64,000 nucleotides of DNA from Pestalotiopsis fici W106-1 (Eukaryota > Ascomycota > Sordariomycetes > Amphisphaeriales > Sporocadaceae): positions 314,157 through 378,156 of the forward strand of contig NW_006917095.1 of assembly GCF_000516985.1 (NCBI RefSeq), read 5' to 3'. The notes beneath the pieces are model-generated. The model searched no databases. It was not told the origin of the DNA and was given only the letters and a program-made list of their open reading frames with translations. Shown here piece by piece: positions 34,227 through 45,984 of this stretch. Within the stretch, counting starts at the first letter, position 1. Every line of letters begins with the position of its first letter. A program made the position numbers and the translations under genes.

Positions 34227-36051
34227 TTAAGGATGCTTTAGACCTCTACCTAGCAACTCTTCACCAACTTCTTTGATTAATTCTTCCTTTGGAAATTGTT
34301 TTGCTTTGGCCAATATTGTATCCTTGGCATCCATTGTCCTCAAAAGGTCCACCAACTCCCCATCCAAGGGAGCACGATAAACAAGGTAGCCCAACGCCAG
34401 CAACATTCCATGAAGAGCCTCGGAAGATGAAGTCTCCTGCGTGATGGCTTCCAAAACAGACGCGGCAAGCTCCACTTGGTCGGATTCTGGGAGTGTGGTA
34501 TCAGATGGGCCTGCTCTTCTTTGTCTGCTGACTGTTGTGGCAATGTTGAAGAGCAGCGAAGACGCTGCAACTCTGATGTTGTTGTGGCTATCGTCCAAGA
34601 AGCTGGTTGATACGAGCTGTATGATTGGGTCCCGTAACTTGGGCTGTGCAAGTATCTGTTCAGGATATAATGGAGTTGAAAATAGATTGCAAGCCATCTG
34701 CAACGTCACGAGTCGGAGCGCATAAGGGCAATCTGAACCCTGGCTATTGGCATATCCTAGCACCGCGGTGACCGTCTCGTGCCCAGCCTCTTCTGCAAAA
34801 TATCCACTGACTCTTGCATCGACGAGCGCGCATCTAAAAAGGTCCACGACTGTGAATTTGACCTCAAGTGGAAGCTCGGATCCGCGCAGTAGTGCTGAGA
34901 AGCCTCTCAGGTCAGGTAAAGTAGCCTGCGCGAGATGATTAGTCACTGGTCGAGACCATGTAATGATGGGACGAAAAACAAACCTGTGCTGGTCCTTGTG
35001 TTGTCCGAGCCTCAATGAAATGCTTCAAACCGTGAACCGAAGGATTGCTCGAGGTAGATCCCATCTTGGAAATGAGCTTGTCCAGAGGCGGAGTCTTGGT
35101 GTATAGGACCGGCGACACTTCGAGGTTCTGGAACTGTGGTACGTGAAGACCCTCGTGCGGGTGTCTTGGATTGGCCATCTCTACGAGGAGTTTGACAGTG
35201 CTTCGCAGGCGCGCAGCATCAGCACCTGCCCACCTTTCTTGTTCCTCTCCGTGGATGAATGTGGCAAAAGTTGGAGTGGCCCTGATGCCGTAACGTTGTC
35301 CAACGTCAAATGCTTGTGATGTATCTACCTTGATCAGTGTGACACGATCACCCATTTCAGCTGCCAGTTCATCGTATAAAGGATAGAGTGTTTTGCATGG
35401 TGGGCAAGTTGCCGATGTGAAGAAGATCACGGCGCACGACTTCTTGGCAGCTTCCATGATCCTGTCCAGCTCTTGCAGACTAGTGACGATCTTGACCGTG
35501 TTCGTTTTGGTAACATGACCATTGATTGCTGAACTCTGGGTGTGTGAGGATGCTGATGAGTTGACTCTTGGGTCGCTCTGGATGCCCAGTAATCCACCTT
35601 GCTGGGCTTTCCTGGCCTGAACCATCTGTTCCAGTTGCGGTTGCAGCATTCTGCCAAAAGGAGAGTCCAACACGGCTTGTGGCATGTTGCTGATATGCGC
35701 CGGGATGCCCTTGCCGAGTAGAAAGGTGGCGAAATCGTTGCTAAAGTTGTTGCAGTTGTGTCGAAACAAGTCATATGCTTCGGGAGTGAAGATGCTCCGC
35801 AGCGAATCGACATACTCGAGGATGACCTCAATTGGCAACTCTGTTTTCCCGAGGTGTATCCGCTCCAACGCTTTGCCGAGATGCGAACTTCCAGGGCGGA
35901 TAGTACTGATGCCGCCATCATAGACATACTCGACTCCGTCCAGCTCGATCGAGGTGTGATAGATGGCGTCCAGCTGGAATCCTAGCAGACTCATTGACAA
36001 CTGGCGGGCAAGACCACCAGAGAGGTCATAGACAAGAAGGTGAACATCCAT
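34227..36051 (-). CDS. PPPDE (DeSI-like) - thioredoxin - PUL fusion protein
   Basis: Two exons, 36051-34984 and 34925-34227, giving 588 residues. Residues 1 to about 150 are a PPPDE permuted-papain domain with the His in AIYHTSIEL and the Cys in FRHNCNNFSND, the expected catalytic pair of DeSI-type deSUMOylating or deubiquitinating enzymes. About 190-300 is a thioredoxin domain with TSATCPPCKTLYP and the cis-Pro segment RATPTFATF; the CPPC pair is intact. From about 315 to the end is an armadillo-like PUL domain (LRGFSALLRGSELPLEVKF; NNIRVAASSLLFNIA), which in PLAA/Doa1 binds Cdc48/p97. The order is known in fungi and suggests a redox-linked ubiquitin or SUMO protease tied to Cdc48, but that is inference. 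The intron between Trx and PUL is 58 nt. It is divergent from GDA1. Confidence 0.92.
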
Positions 36052-37271
36052 CCTGACTCTCTGCGTTGTCAATTTCGACCGGTCAACAAAGCTGAAGAGT
36101 AAGTAGTGACTTGGCGGAATTTCGCTGGTCAGGACTTGGGTCTTTGTTGGTCTTACTTGGGACGGAATGACAAATCCAAGTCGCTGGCAAAATGCAGTTG
36201 AATGGGCAAACACGATTGTCGCAACGTACAGAGTAAAAATAGCACAAGAAATAGTGAATGCACAAGAGAAAGAAATATCTACAAGCGTGCAGGAGCGTGA
36301 ATGAATCTAATAGACAGCCAGAAAATACACAGGCATAGTGTCACGGCTCGAGGCAACTTCCAATAGTACGTAAGACAATGGTCGTCCATAGAAGCCTGTC
36401 GAGTGTCGCATTCTACTTTCGGTGATATCGATTAATCGGGGACTCCTTCAAAGTGAGCATATATGTATGCTCTTGGCGAGGACCTATGTTGTACGCGTTG
36501 CATTTTCATCACCTATAGATGTTCCTTCTCTTTTGCTATTATAAACCCGCCTTGTTTTTCTCTTCTCATGTAGGGGCAAAGTCAAGGCCCGGGATTCCAA
36601 CCACCTAATTCTAAATCTTATACTGCAGTGACGAAGTCAATGATATATTCATCAAAGCAGAATTGACTTGCGGCGGCAACATCCACGCATCCACGCATTA
36701 CTGGCTGACTGGCTGGGCCAGTTAAGCTGAAGATCAGCCACCCCCGTTCCATCAATTAGAAAGGGGAACTTGTCCTCAAGCGATCATAACCCGCTAAAAA
36801 AAGCCCAACCCAAAGTCGCCCTACCAGAAAGCAACAGGGCCCCCTGGTCTGGGGGCGACTCAGAGAACCCCCGATAACGTCGAAATTAGGGGGGAAAACT
36901 TCTAGATTGAACACATGCGTCGACGCTCCCTTCACTCTACTCTAGCATCCTTTTTTCTTTTTTACTGGAGAGGAGTCAGACTCGATCCCTTCTTGCGACG
37001 CGTCTTTTGTACCCATAGTAAGGTTTATTAATTGTGACCTGTAGAACGGAAGCCCCATTTTGGCTTTCCTGCAACTACAAGCCACCCGCTTTCACTTTAC
37101 TTGACTTTCTTCTCTCTATTTTTCGATCGCTACCAGTTCCAGCGAAAAACCCACGCTCACTTTCTTGTCTTCTGGAGGCGCCGCACTACGCTCCGTGCCG
37201 TCCGCCACGACCTCCATCTGCACCCGCCTCCTCCTTCCACTCCGGAAAGGGGACCTGTGCATGACTGCTCT
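36052..37271. other. divergent promoter region, PPPDE/GDA1
   Basis: About 1.2 kb. The part near GDA1 is pyrimidine-rich, as is common in strongly expressed fungal promoters. No other gene is seen. Confidence 0.5.
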
Positions 37272-37275
37272 ATGA
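37261..37275 (+). promoter_or_regulatory. four-codon upstream ORF overlapping the GDA1 start
   Basis: ATGACTGCTCTATGA encodes four residues. Its TGA shares bases with the GDA1 ATG at 37272 (ATGA overlap). If it is in the mRNA, ribosomes must either skip its ATG or reinitiate at the overlap. Whether transcription starts upstream of it cannot be seen. Confidence 0.5.
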
Positions 37276-39072
37276 GGAGAACATCAGTCTCGCTGCCTAC
37301 GAAACAAGCAGCCCGTGACCCTCACGAGAAGCCCGCCCGATACGAGTCCGGTCACCATCACCGGGCTGATAACAGAGGCGGCATCCTGGAGAAGCTACAG
37401 CAAGCCGCGTGGATGAATCAGGCACAAAAGGCTAGGTGGTTGAAGACCACGGCGATAGTGGTGTTTTTGGTCTTCCTCTTCTACTTCCTGTCGCCCAAGG
37501 GCGCCGATATTTACCAAGAGAGCAGTACTTCGGTCTCGAGTAAGTCAAACATTGATGTACTGTCTACGAATCAAGCTAACTTGTTGGCCTTCTTCTCAGG
37601 CTCGAAATCGTCTGGCGGTCAAACGCCTTCTGACTCTAGCTATGGCACCAAAGAGTGTACCAAGTCGTTCTCGAAGGACAAGCCCATTGTTCAATATGTC
37701 GTCATGATTGACGCTGGCAGCACTGGTTCCCGAATCCACGTGTACAAGTTCAACAACTGCGGACCGACGCCCGAGCTCGAGGGCCCCGAGGGCTTCAAGA
37801 TGACCGAGAAGAGCGTTGGTGGTCTGAGCAAGTACAAGGACGACCCTCAGGCTGGTGCCCAGACCCTGGATGCTCTCTTGGCCGTGGCCATGGAGATGGT
37901 CCCCGACAAGCTGAAGGGATGTACTCCGATCGCTGTCAAGGCCACTGCTGGTCTGCGTATGATTGGTGCCGAGGCTGCTGAGAAGATTCTGGAGACTGTT
38001 CGCAACCACCTTGAGACCAAGTACCCCTTCCCTGTTGTCTCCAAGGAGGAGAACGGTGTTGCCATCATGGACGGTTCCGACGAGGGTGTTTATGCTTGGA
38101 TCACTACCAACTACCTGCTTGGAAAGATCGGCGGCCCCGAGGAGAGCCCTACCGCAGCTGTTTTCGATCTTGGTGGTGGCTCTACGCAGATCGTCTTCGA
38201 GCCAACCTTCAAGGGAGTCCCCGGTGCCGGTATGCCCCAGCACATGGAGGAGGGCGACCACAAGTATAAGCTCAACTTTGGCGGTCGCAACTTTGAGCTG
38301 TACCAGCACTCCCATCTGGGATACGGTTTGATGGCTGCTCGCAACGCTATCCACCTGACTCTGCTCAACGATATCGCCAAGGGCTACGATGGCAAGGAGT
38401 GGCTCCACAAGCCCATCATTAACCCGTGCATCAATGCTGGCCAGAGCGACACCGTCACCGTTGATCTTGGTGACAGCTCCTCCCTCGGCTCCGGCAAGAT
38501 CGAGCTCAACATGACTGGTCCCTCCGTTCCCGCTCCGGCGCAGTGTCGCCAGCTTGCCGAGCGCATCCTGAACAAGGACGCCGCCTGTGCTCTGGCACCC
38601 TGCTCCTTCAACGGTATCCACCAGCCTTCTCTCGGCAAGACTTTTGCCAAGGAGGATGTCTACGTCTTCTCCTTCTTCTACGACCGCGTCAAGCCCCTCG
38701 GCATGCCCGACTCCTTCACGCTTCGCGAACTGCACGATCTCACCAGCACCGTCTGTGCTGGCGAGTCTCAGTGGGATGTATTCCGCAGCATCCCGGGTGC
38801 TCTGGATGAGCTCAGAGACCGTGGCGAGAGCTGCTTGGATCTCAGCTTCATGGTTGGCCTCCTGCACACTGGCTATGACATGCCCATTGACCGCGAGGTG
38901 TTTACTGCCAAGAAGATCAAGAACAACGAGTTGGGCTGGTGCTTGGGTGCTAGGTATGTCATTTTGCACTTTTTTTTTTTATACATTGATAACACATGCT
39001 AACATGGAATACAGTCTGCCTCTTCTTGCCAAGAACTCTGGCTGGCAATGCAAGGTCTCCGAGATTCACTAG
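37272..39072 (+). CDS. GDA1: Golgi guanosine diphosphatase
   Basis: Three exons, 37272-37539, 37600-38953 and 39015-39072, giving 559 residues. The 60-nt first intron is in frame and stop-free, so a naive reading would keep it. A single membrane segment at about 58-75 (AIVVFLVFLFYFL) makes it a type II Golgi protein. The lumenal GDA1/CD39 domain shows ACR1 DAGSTGSRIHVYKF, ACR3-like KATAGLRM, ACR4 DLGGGSTQIVFEP and the conserved C-terminal FSFFYDR. It hydrolyses GDP to GMP, letting GDP-mannose enter the Golgi for glycosylation. The last exon restores a Cys-containing end (GWQCKVSEIH). Codon use is strongly biased to C-ending codons, suggesting high expression. Confidence 0.96.
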
Positions 39073-39562
39073 AGCATCTAGTGATTTGCTCGGTTTGACC
39101 CGCGATATATGTACACGAGGGGGGCATGAGGATCGGCGTAGCATTTTGTTATAGATATCCGGTGGCGGTAATGACTCGATGTGTAGAGGCCACTCTGGCA
39201 AAGGCCCAAAATAAAATCGAAAAAAGTTTTATGATATCGGTTTGGCGTTGGGCAAATATTATTCTTGCAAATATCTGTAACTGTAAGATGGAGGGCTTTT
39301 CGGTATGTCGGGGCCATGGTGGCTGGCTGATGTTCGAGGCTGTAGAAAAAGAATTGCATTCATGACTGAAACAAATTATCAAATGTCCCATGCACGTGAT
39401 ATCAAACATTACATTTATAACGTCTATTGTTTTCCTTGCTCCAACGCCGACCAGAACCTGGTGATGCATCCATGAGTCTTGAATGACATCCCCAACGCGA
39501 AAAGGCAAAATAAAAGCACGCAGTAAAAGTGCAGCAAATTTGGGTATCATAATTGCACCAGC
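39073..39562. other. convergent 3' intergenic
   Basis: About 490 bases between two stop codons, AT-rich. No gene is seen. Confidence 0.5.
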
Positions 39563-40869
39563 TCAGAGCGGTGCATCGACCATGTCAATGACGTCCTCCA
39601 TAACCTCCTCGGGTCCAACGCCCTCAAGGAGCTGCTCCACGGCAGCTGCCTCGCTTCCCCACTGCATGCTGCGCTCCATACTGTGGTCGCGAACGATGCG
39701 GATCCGATGGAGGTAGATCTTGCGCAGTGCCAGCACCACCAAGGCCGGCGTGACATAGTCCAGCCCGTGTAATACCGCCATGCTGCGCACAAGAGTATCA
39801 AAATGTTTCGTGGCGAGTGGTATAATACCGCCGGTCACTGCCTGATGCATGCGCATGAAAGAAATCAGATTCATCTGGTAGCGCAAGACCTCCACATCGA
39901 CATTTACTTCGCGAGACGCAAGTGAAAGTGTTGTCACGTCTGCCTCGGTGATGAGAGGTCCCTTGCTTGCTAATGCTGGATCATTGGAGGGACCTCTACT
40001 GGGACTGCGCGCAAATAGTTCGTGATGTGGCGTGCTGGTCCTGCTAGGACGACGGACAACCGAGGCATCACTATCGCTGTCCTCGGTCTCGGACCGTGGC
40101 CTGGTTCCAAATTCGTCCTCCACCATCGAGGCGCCATCCTGCTCTTCAAGATGCGCAAAGCCGTCGAGGGGGTCGTGCCAGTGCGCGAGGTAGAAAAAGT
40201 CGTTCAAATGATCAGTAACCCTCGCCTCTCCCCCGCTAGCGGCGCCAAGTACGGCAATGAAGAGAAACTGTTTGGGGGCAGTTTGTACACTGGTGCGCGT
40301 GTAGATACGCCGAGTCCGCATCAGCTCGAGAGCCTGGATCTGGACAACTTTTGGAGCCTTGTCCAGATCGCGGGCCAAAATCACATTGGCGATCTGCGGT
40401 GCCGCGTTCTGCTGCGGCCCGCCGCTGGGCGAGATCTGAGACAGCGGCGAGAGGGCGACTCTGCTGTGGTGGGACGCATGGGAAGTCGGACGCAGCGCGC
40501 CGTAAAAATACGAGTCCTGCACCGGGGTCCGACTCCTCAACAGTGGCGACTCGGCTCGCGATCCTGCGCTGTTTAGCAGGATGGAGGCGGCAAAGTCGTC
40601 GAGGGTGGTTTCCGGAGTCAGTGAGACAGTGGCAGCTTTGAGGTTGAAGGTTTCAGTCACGACCTAGTCATCCGACCCCAAAACGTAAATATGTGAAAGT
40701 TGAGACGGTAGAGTAAGCAACTTACAAGCTGCAGCTCTTGGACCAGATCGTCTAGGGCTTCCGGTTCGGTACTGATGATGCAATGTTCGCGGCTTGTAAG
40801 GCAGAGCAGTGCCGCCAGATCCAGGTCGCCGAGGCCATGAATCTTTGACAGCAGCTCCTCATCCGCCAT
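39563..40869 (-). CDS. conserved fungal protein of unknown function
   Basis: Two exons, 40869-40726 and 40663-39563, giving 414 residues. The N-terminus (LLSKIHGLGDLDLAALLCL; REHCIISTEPEALDDLVQEL) and TPETTLDDFAASIL look conserved. I recall similar fungal proteins labelled magnesium-chelatase or AAA-related, but no Walker A motif is visible here, so that name should be treated with caution. A disordered Ser/Pro-rich stretch follows. The helical C-terminal half has EVLRYQMNLISFMRMHQAV and ends acidic (EEVMEDVIDMVDAPL). A Ser/Asp-rich linker (SETEDSDSDASVV) sits between. No signal peptide or membrane segment is seen. The role is unknown. Confidence 0.85.
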
Positions 40870-41425
40870 AGGTGAGGTCGTTGGCGATGATATTGGCCAT
40901 GGAGCAGATGCCCGTGAGAGGACGGCCAAGTTGGGATCGCGTCACAATCGGCCTTGTTGTTTTATCTGTTGAGTCTAGAAAAGCAAGGAAGGAAGAAATC
41001 GCCTTCTTTTTAGGCGTGACCTTTCAGGAGATCGGCTCCAGAGTGATCGGAGTGCCGGGGCACAAGTGACCAGGGCCATCAAATTGCATGCGTAATTCAG
41101 GTACAATGCCCCAGAGCTTCCACTAGCTCGGTACGCAGGGATCCGTAGCTGGGGCATGTGCGACCTAGAGATCATATCCACTACAGGGACGAACAATTAT
41201 AATCATCACAATCAACGATATTGGTCAATGTGTGTGTGTGTATGTGAATCAATGCCAGTCAATCTTGACTGGATATACATTCCAGCAGGCTTATTATGGT
41301 ACAATGGAAACGTCAAAGCATTGTGAAGAATGCACTTGGTTTTTTACAACTTCCAAATCAAGCAGCGTAATTCGATAGGCAACCTTTTTCAAGCATTCCA
41401 ATCAATTTCAGTCCCCGTGCGTCCG
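40870..41425. other. intergenic, with short TG repeat
   Basis: No gene is seen. A (TG)6 run is at 41229-41240. Confidence 0.5.
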
Positions 41426-42138
41426 TTATTGTGACTTGCCGCCCCTAGGAGTCAGTCATCAGTGGCTTTTTTCGCGATCGCATGAAATTCCAATTGAATA
41501 GACCAAAGCATTCAATCAGCAAGGCTCATGACTTACTCTCCTTTCCAGTAGTTCTTGTCAACCTTGTCCTCGCCGGCTGGAGCGGCCCGATCGTGCCGCT
41601 TTTCAAAGTCCTTATTGTGCTCCTCGACCTCGCGCTTCTGTTCTTCGCTCAGCCCCTGCTTCGCACTGGGAACCGACTGGTTGTGGATCTTGGGCCGGGG
41701 CGCTCCTTCGCCCTGCGGCCCTTTGAGTGCCTCACCTCCTCCACCGACCGAACCGCCAGTGGGGCTAGATCCCTTCTCTTGGGCCTCCTTGGACCGCGAG
41801 CCCCCGGAGGCCGCGCTGGCATCGGCCGGGTCCTTTTGTGATTCTGCTGCCTTGTTCATCGACTTGTTGAGTGCTGCCTTGGTCGGTCCGCCGCCGGTGC
41901 CCTTGCCCACATCCGGTGGGGAGGGACCTGGGTGCTCCGACGCGTGTTGAGCCTGACTAGCTCCGGGTTGCTTCGATGGGTTCTCGCCCTGCGGACTTCC
42001 CTTGCCGTCGCCGTAGCCCTGGTCAGCTAGGCATCGAGATGTGCTCGTAAAGGTTCGGTATGAAGCTGCAGCTGGAGCTCGGTAGCACGCTGCTCCGCTG
42101 ACGGCTCGGAGGGCGTTGGTGATACGTAGCGAAGCCAT
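41426..42138 (-). CDS. small mitochondrial-type Gly/Ser-rich protein
   Basis: Two exons, 42138-41537 and 41444-41426, giving 206 residues. The N-terminus (MASLRITNALRAVSGAACYR; then Phe-Thr-Ser-Thr-Ser-Arg) is a good mitochondrial presequence with an Arg-containing processing site. The middle is low-complexity Gly, Ser and Pro; the C-terminus is charged (EEQKREVEEHNKDFEKRHDR) and ends KNYWKGEGGKSQ. If the last intron were not removed the protein would stop at KGE, so the two forms differ by only five residues. I favour splicing because the donor is GTAAGT and the acceptor CCTAG. Proteins of this type are widespread in filamentous fungi with no known function. Confidence 0.85.
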
Positions 42139-42764
42139 TATGATAGTGGGACTTATAATTCCAATGATTGATCGATTGTTGTTAATATTGGTCAAGATAG
42201 TAAGAATAGCCTATGTTACGGCGATTTGCTTTGGGTTTTGTAGCAATATTCGTCAACTCTGTTTGTGAGACATGCACCGCGGTGATGCCCATTGGACGTT
42301 CAATGATGAGCTTATGACATCACTACCTCGCTACCAGACATGGGCAATGAGCTCACTTTGAACCATAGCCAATATTCCATTCGAACAACAATTGACCTAG
42401 TGCTTAGTTCTATATGATACTGGGTTGATATGCTGCATCCCGTATCTATCGAAACATCTGATATCTGGTTGCAGCTGTACTAATTACTGACTTGGTCGTA
42501 ATAAGTCTGAACCAGTGAACAAACGGTCATTTGGAGGTACACGCAAAGCATAATTGCATGACCAGGGGCAGGCCTGTAACACATCACTGGCTGACAACCG
42601 ACCAAAAGAAACACCAATCCAGTAGACACATTAGTATACTTGTAATAAAAAAATTGATAACCATGACCACTGAAGTAGTAGTTATCACAATATGTAATCA
42701 AGACATAACTTCCTCTAAATATAGGCAGATTCCATTGACATGCGCCTACGCCGATTCACGCTTT
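42139..42764. other. intergenic between SPB1 3' end and the mitochondrial-type gene
   Basis: About 630 bases, AT-rich. No gene is seen. Confidence 0.5.
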
Positions 42765-45305
42765 CTACTTGCGCTTTGCTATCCGCTTCATGGCTCTCAT
42801 CTCCTTCTTCATCCTAGGGTCAACAATCTTGTACCTGCCCTTGACACCCTTGGGACGACCCTTGACACCCCTATTGATGCCCTTGGCCACGACCACCTTG
42901 ACTTGTTCCTTGGGTTTCTTGCGGCCGGCCTTGGCAATCAGTTTGGCAATGCTCTCTGCCTTTTCCTTCTCTGTCATGCCCTCTTCGTTGGCAAGGAGGT
43001 CACTCTTCTTCTTCAACTTCTCCAGACGCTGAGCAGTCTTGAACTTCTTACGTGCCTGTGCCTCGCGAACCTTTTTGATGGGTCGGGCATTGTAAGCACG
43101 AAGCTTTTCCTTGATAGCTGCCGCTGCGGCTTTCGTAATAGGCTTGTGCGGTCTGTCATGCTTGCCTTCGTCCTCGACAAACCACTCAGGCAGTGCATCC
43201 CTGTCCCTGAGCGCGTATTTATTCCAGTTTTCGTCTTCGATATCATGTTTCGTTGCTTGACCAGTTGCGAGTCTGTGAGCTAGTGTCATGGCCTCGGCCG
43301 TTATGATATCAATATTGAGACGTCCGTCCGGAAGTCGCTTGTCTTGATCTTCCCAGTCGTCTTCCTTCTCCTTGTTCTTGACAACTTCGAAGCCGGCATC
43401 CTCATCCTCCTTGTCCTCTTCATCTTCAGAATCAGAGTCGGGCTCAATGATTTTTTGCTTTGTTTTCTTGTCCTTCTTCGCCGGTTGTGCGGGCTTGGCT
43501 TCCGGTTTGCTCTTGACAACAGCATTCGACATCTCCACATCAGAGTTCTCCTCAGCCTCGACTTCTTCGTCATCGAGAATACCTGGGATATCCTTGAAGA
43601 TGTCTTGGTTGAAGAAACTCTTCGCCCGTTTCGACAAGGCGCCTTCTTCTGTTGGTACGTTGTCGAGATCTGTGACCAACTTCTTGGCAGATGTGGAATC
43701 TTCATCGTCTGAATCATCGCTGCTATCTTGGTCGAACTCGACGTCATCATCGCTAGAGGCATTTTCGTCTCCAGAGACACCTTCCCATTCGCCATCTTCA
43801 CCCTCTTGCCTTGCCTTCTTTGCGCGGTACTTTGCATCGGCTGCTGACTTGCGCTCTCTGTATTGCTCGTACATGCCATCAAGTTCGCGCTCCAAACGGT
43901 CTTCTTCCTCATCAGACTCGTCGTCGGTCTCTCCAGACGATCCGAGTCCGCTGTCACGATCCTTCCTGGCGTCGGCGTCGGTAACAATAGCCATTTTTCC
44001 CTTTGTGACCTTGTTGATGGCGTTGTTCTTGTCGATTGGCTTGAGAGCGAACATGGCATCTGCACCGCGGGGACCAGCGTCTTCCATTCCGATGTCCATG
44101 GGAGCCATCATGTTGAGCTGCATTCGGACAATCTCCTTTTGCTTCTTCTCGTTCTCTTTTCTCTTCTCGCGCTTCTTCTTGGCATTGTCCTTGTCTTTCA
44201 AGGCCTGCAGCTCTTCTTGAATCTTGAGCTCCTCGTCCATGTCTTCAACCTCGGCACTCTCCTCAGCTTCTTGGGCCAAGTCTTTCTGTGCCTCGGTCTT
44301 CTTTGTTGGAAATCCGAACTTTTCACGAACTTTGAGTCTCCATCGCAGCAGCATCTTGAATTCTTTCCGTCCGAGAACTTTCAGATCTGCGCAGCATATC
44401 CGAATTTCATCTGTTGTCTCTGGCATCTTGTCGAGGGCAGCCAGGGCAATATCCCCATTGGCGGCCTGGCTAAAGGTCAACTTGTTGTATGAACCGAGGA
44501 TCGCAATAGGATCAATCGTCTGAATGAACTCGGAGGCAGGAACTTCCTTGTATTGTGTCCAATCGCCCTCCTCGTAACCACCTCTCTTTCTCTTCTTGAC
44601 TTCAGGGTTGTAGACCTTGGCTTCGTTGTTGGGAGCAGGCTCGGCCAGTTCGGCGAAGACAGTCTTGGGGTCCAGAAATCTAGGATCAATCTTCTTAGGT
44701 GCCTTGAAACCACGGCAGACGACGAAAATTTCGGCAGAGACATTACGCGAGGACGGCGGCTTGGTCGCTTCGACTTTGGTGAAGAGCTGGTTGAATACCC
44801 AAAGCAGGGAGTTGTAATCCTTGGATCTGAAGACCTTTGTCACAAATGTACCACCCTCAATCAGGAACTCGGTCGCAAGCTTCATCGATTGAAGTGCAAG
44901 CTCTGCCTGGTTGAAGGAATCTTGCACCCAGGCGGTACCAACATTGGGTGCACCATCGTGAAGCACTGTATCGGCCTTCCAAGTCTTGAGGTGCTGTCGA
45001 ATCGTGGCACGGCACTTGTCTGTGGTGATATCGGACTGGAAGGTAATGACACCGGGGATTGGCTTGATGGGTGACAAATCGACACCGACGATGAGACTGT
45101 TGACGGGCATGGCCTCGGCGGCAACTTGACACCATGATCCGGGGGCAGCGCAAAGATCCAGCAGAACCTTGCTCTTCTCGAGGAAGCCATACTTCTTGTT
45201 CAACTGAACGAGCTTGAAAGCGGCACGGGCTCGGTAGCCCTTTTCCTTGGCAAGTTTGTACCACTTGTCCAAACGGCCCTTTCCCGTCTTCTTTTGGAAA
45301 CCCAT
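42765..45305 (-). CDS. SPB1: AdoMet-dependent rRNA 2'-O-methyltransferase Spb1
   Basis: Intronless, 846 residues from ATG 45305 ([20 protein letters not shown]). The N-terminal FtsJ/RrmJ-type methyltransferase domain (about 20-210) shows [13 protein letters not shown], the SAM-binding [17 protein letters not shown], the catalytic Asp in HDGAPNVG and Lys residues in the expected places. A middle domain with repeated acidic tracts follows, and the Spb1 C-terminal domain ends in a very basic tail ([20 protein letters not shown]). In yeast Spb1 methylates 25S rRNA in the A-loop region and is needed for 60S assembly in the nucleolus. The Glu/Asp-rich and Lys-rich alternation is normal for the family. 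It is divergent from the Cdt2-like gene. Confidence 0.97.
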   Translation of the reverse strand: MGFQKKTGKGRLDKWYKLAKEKGYRARAAFKLVQLNKKYGFLEKSKVLLDLCAAPGSWCQVAAEAMPVNSLIVGVDLSPIKPIPGVITFQSDITTDKCRATIRQHLKTWKADTVLHDGAPNVGTAWVQDSFNQAELALQSMKLATEFLIEGGTFVTKVFRSKDYNSLLWVFNQLFTKVEATKPPSSRNVSAEIFVVCRGFKAPKKIDPRFLDPKTVFAELAEPAPNNEAKVYNPEVKKRKRGGYEEGDWTQYKEVPASEFIQTIDPIAILGSYNKLTFSQAANGDIALAALDKMPETTDEIRICCADLKVLGRKEFKMLLRWRLKVREKFGFPTKKTEAQKDLAQEAEESAEVEDMDEELKIQEELQALKDKDNAKKKREKRKENEKKQKEIVRMQLNMMAPMDIGMEDAGPRGADAMFALKPIDKNNAINKVTKGKMAIVTDADARKDRDSGLGSSGETDDESDEEEDRLERELDGMYEQYRERKSAADAKYRAKKARQEGEDGEWEGVSGDENASSDDDVEFDQDSSDDSDDEDSTSAKKLVTDLDNVPTEEGALSKRAKSFFNQDIFKDIPGILDDEEVEAEENSDVEMSNAVVKSKPEAKPAQPAKKDKKTKQKIIEPDSDSEDEEDKEDEDAGFEVVKNKEKEDDWEDQDKRLPDGRLNIDIITAEAMTLAHRLATGQATKHDIEDENWNKYALRDRDALPEWFVEDEGKHDRPHKPITKAAAAAIKEKLRAYNARPIKKVREAQARKKFKTAQRLEKLKKKSDLLANEEGMTEKEKAESIAKLIAKAGRKKPKEQVKVVVAKGINRGVKGRPKGVKGRYKIVDPRMKKEMRAMKRIAKRK

Positions 45306-45498
45306 CTTGACGGAGAGGCCAGAGTCGTGAAACTGAGGCTCGTGGGTTGAAGGTCGCAGAAGAAAGAGATGCAAATGCGAGAGGGCGGGATCGAGTCTCC
45401 AAGTAGTGGCAGGACCCTCCCCAGAAATCTTTCAAAAATTCTACCTATTGTTTTCTTATCGCGGTCCTGGATAAGAGAATTTAGGCGGGTCCCTCCCC

Positions 45499-45516
45499 AA
45501 AAAAAAAAAAAAAAAA
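45499..45516. repeat. A18 homopolymer
   Basis: Eighteen A in a row about 200 bases upstream of SPB1. Poly(dA:dT) tracts often exclude nucleosomes in fungal promoters, which would suit a shared divergent promoter. Confidence 0.9.
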
Positions 45517-45907
45517 GTTCGCCGCCAAGAGTGTGTTGCAGCAGAGTCAACAAGCACCCAAAAAAAGCACAGACGCTTGAGGAATGCCCCCACCTCTAGC
45601 TCGTCTAAAAGACTTGAAGTTCGCGGTTGAGACCCACAAAAGTCCTCTGCGGGCGTCACCAGGTCGTGTAATAGGCAAAGTGCTAACATCGCGTCTTGCC
45701 AGGGGACCGCGTTCGCGGCGAACCACTTAAAACCACTGGCAAGACTGGGACCCGAGACGTCTCTGTTCCCCCGCCACCAACGAAGGATTGCAAATTGACG
45801 ACGTCTTTTTTGTGGTTTCTTCCTCTTCGTCATTGAACATGGTCAATTGCATATCATAGCACCCTCATCGGCCTGATTGTAAGTTCTGTCCTTGCGGCCG
45901 GCCATTG

Positions 45908-45915
45908 TATAAATA
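45908..45915 (+). promoter_or_regulatory. TATA box of the Cdt2-like gene
   Basis: TATAAATA, 70-77 bases before the start codon at 45985. It is a perfect consensus at a sensible distance, oriented toward this gene. Confidence 0.5.
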
Positions 45916-45984
45916 CAGCATCCTGTCGGACCGAACCTATCCCCAGAGTAGACACCTGGGCAGAGCACAGGGCTCACGGAAACC

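Larger units (their letters stand above)
45306..45984. other. divergent promoter region, SPB1/Cdt2-like
   Basis: About 680 bases. An A18 run lies at 45499-45516. No other gene is seen. Confidence 0.5.

Noticed and set aside
37596..38969. 457-codon open frame on the minus strand across GDA1
   Set aside because: It is the mirror of a highly codon-biased gene. Its translation is low in complexity with no domain, while the plus strand carries all apyrase motifs.
43372..44220. 282-codon Ser-rich open frame on the plus strand inside SPB1
   Set aside because: It is a shadow of the acidic and Lys-rich tracts of SPB1 in antisense and shows no domain.
45499..45516. Poly(A) tail of a retroposed element
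   Set aside because: No target-site duplication or retroposon body is visible beside the A18 run, and it sits in a divergent promoter where such tracts are common.
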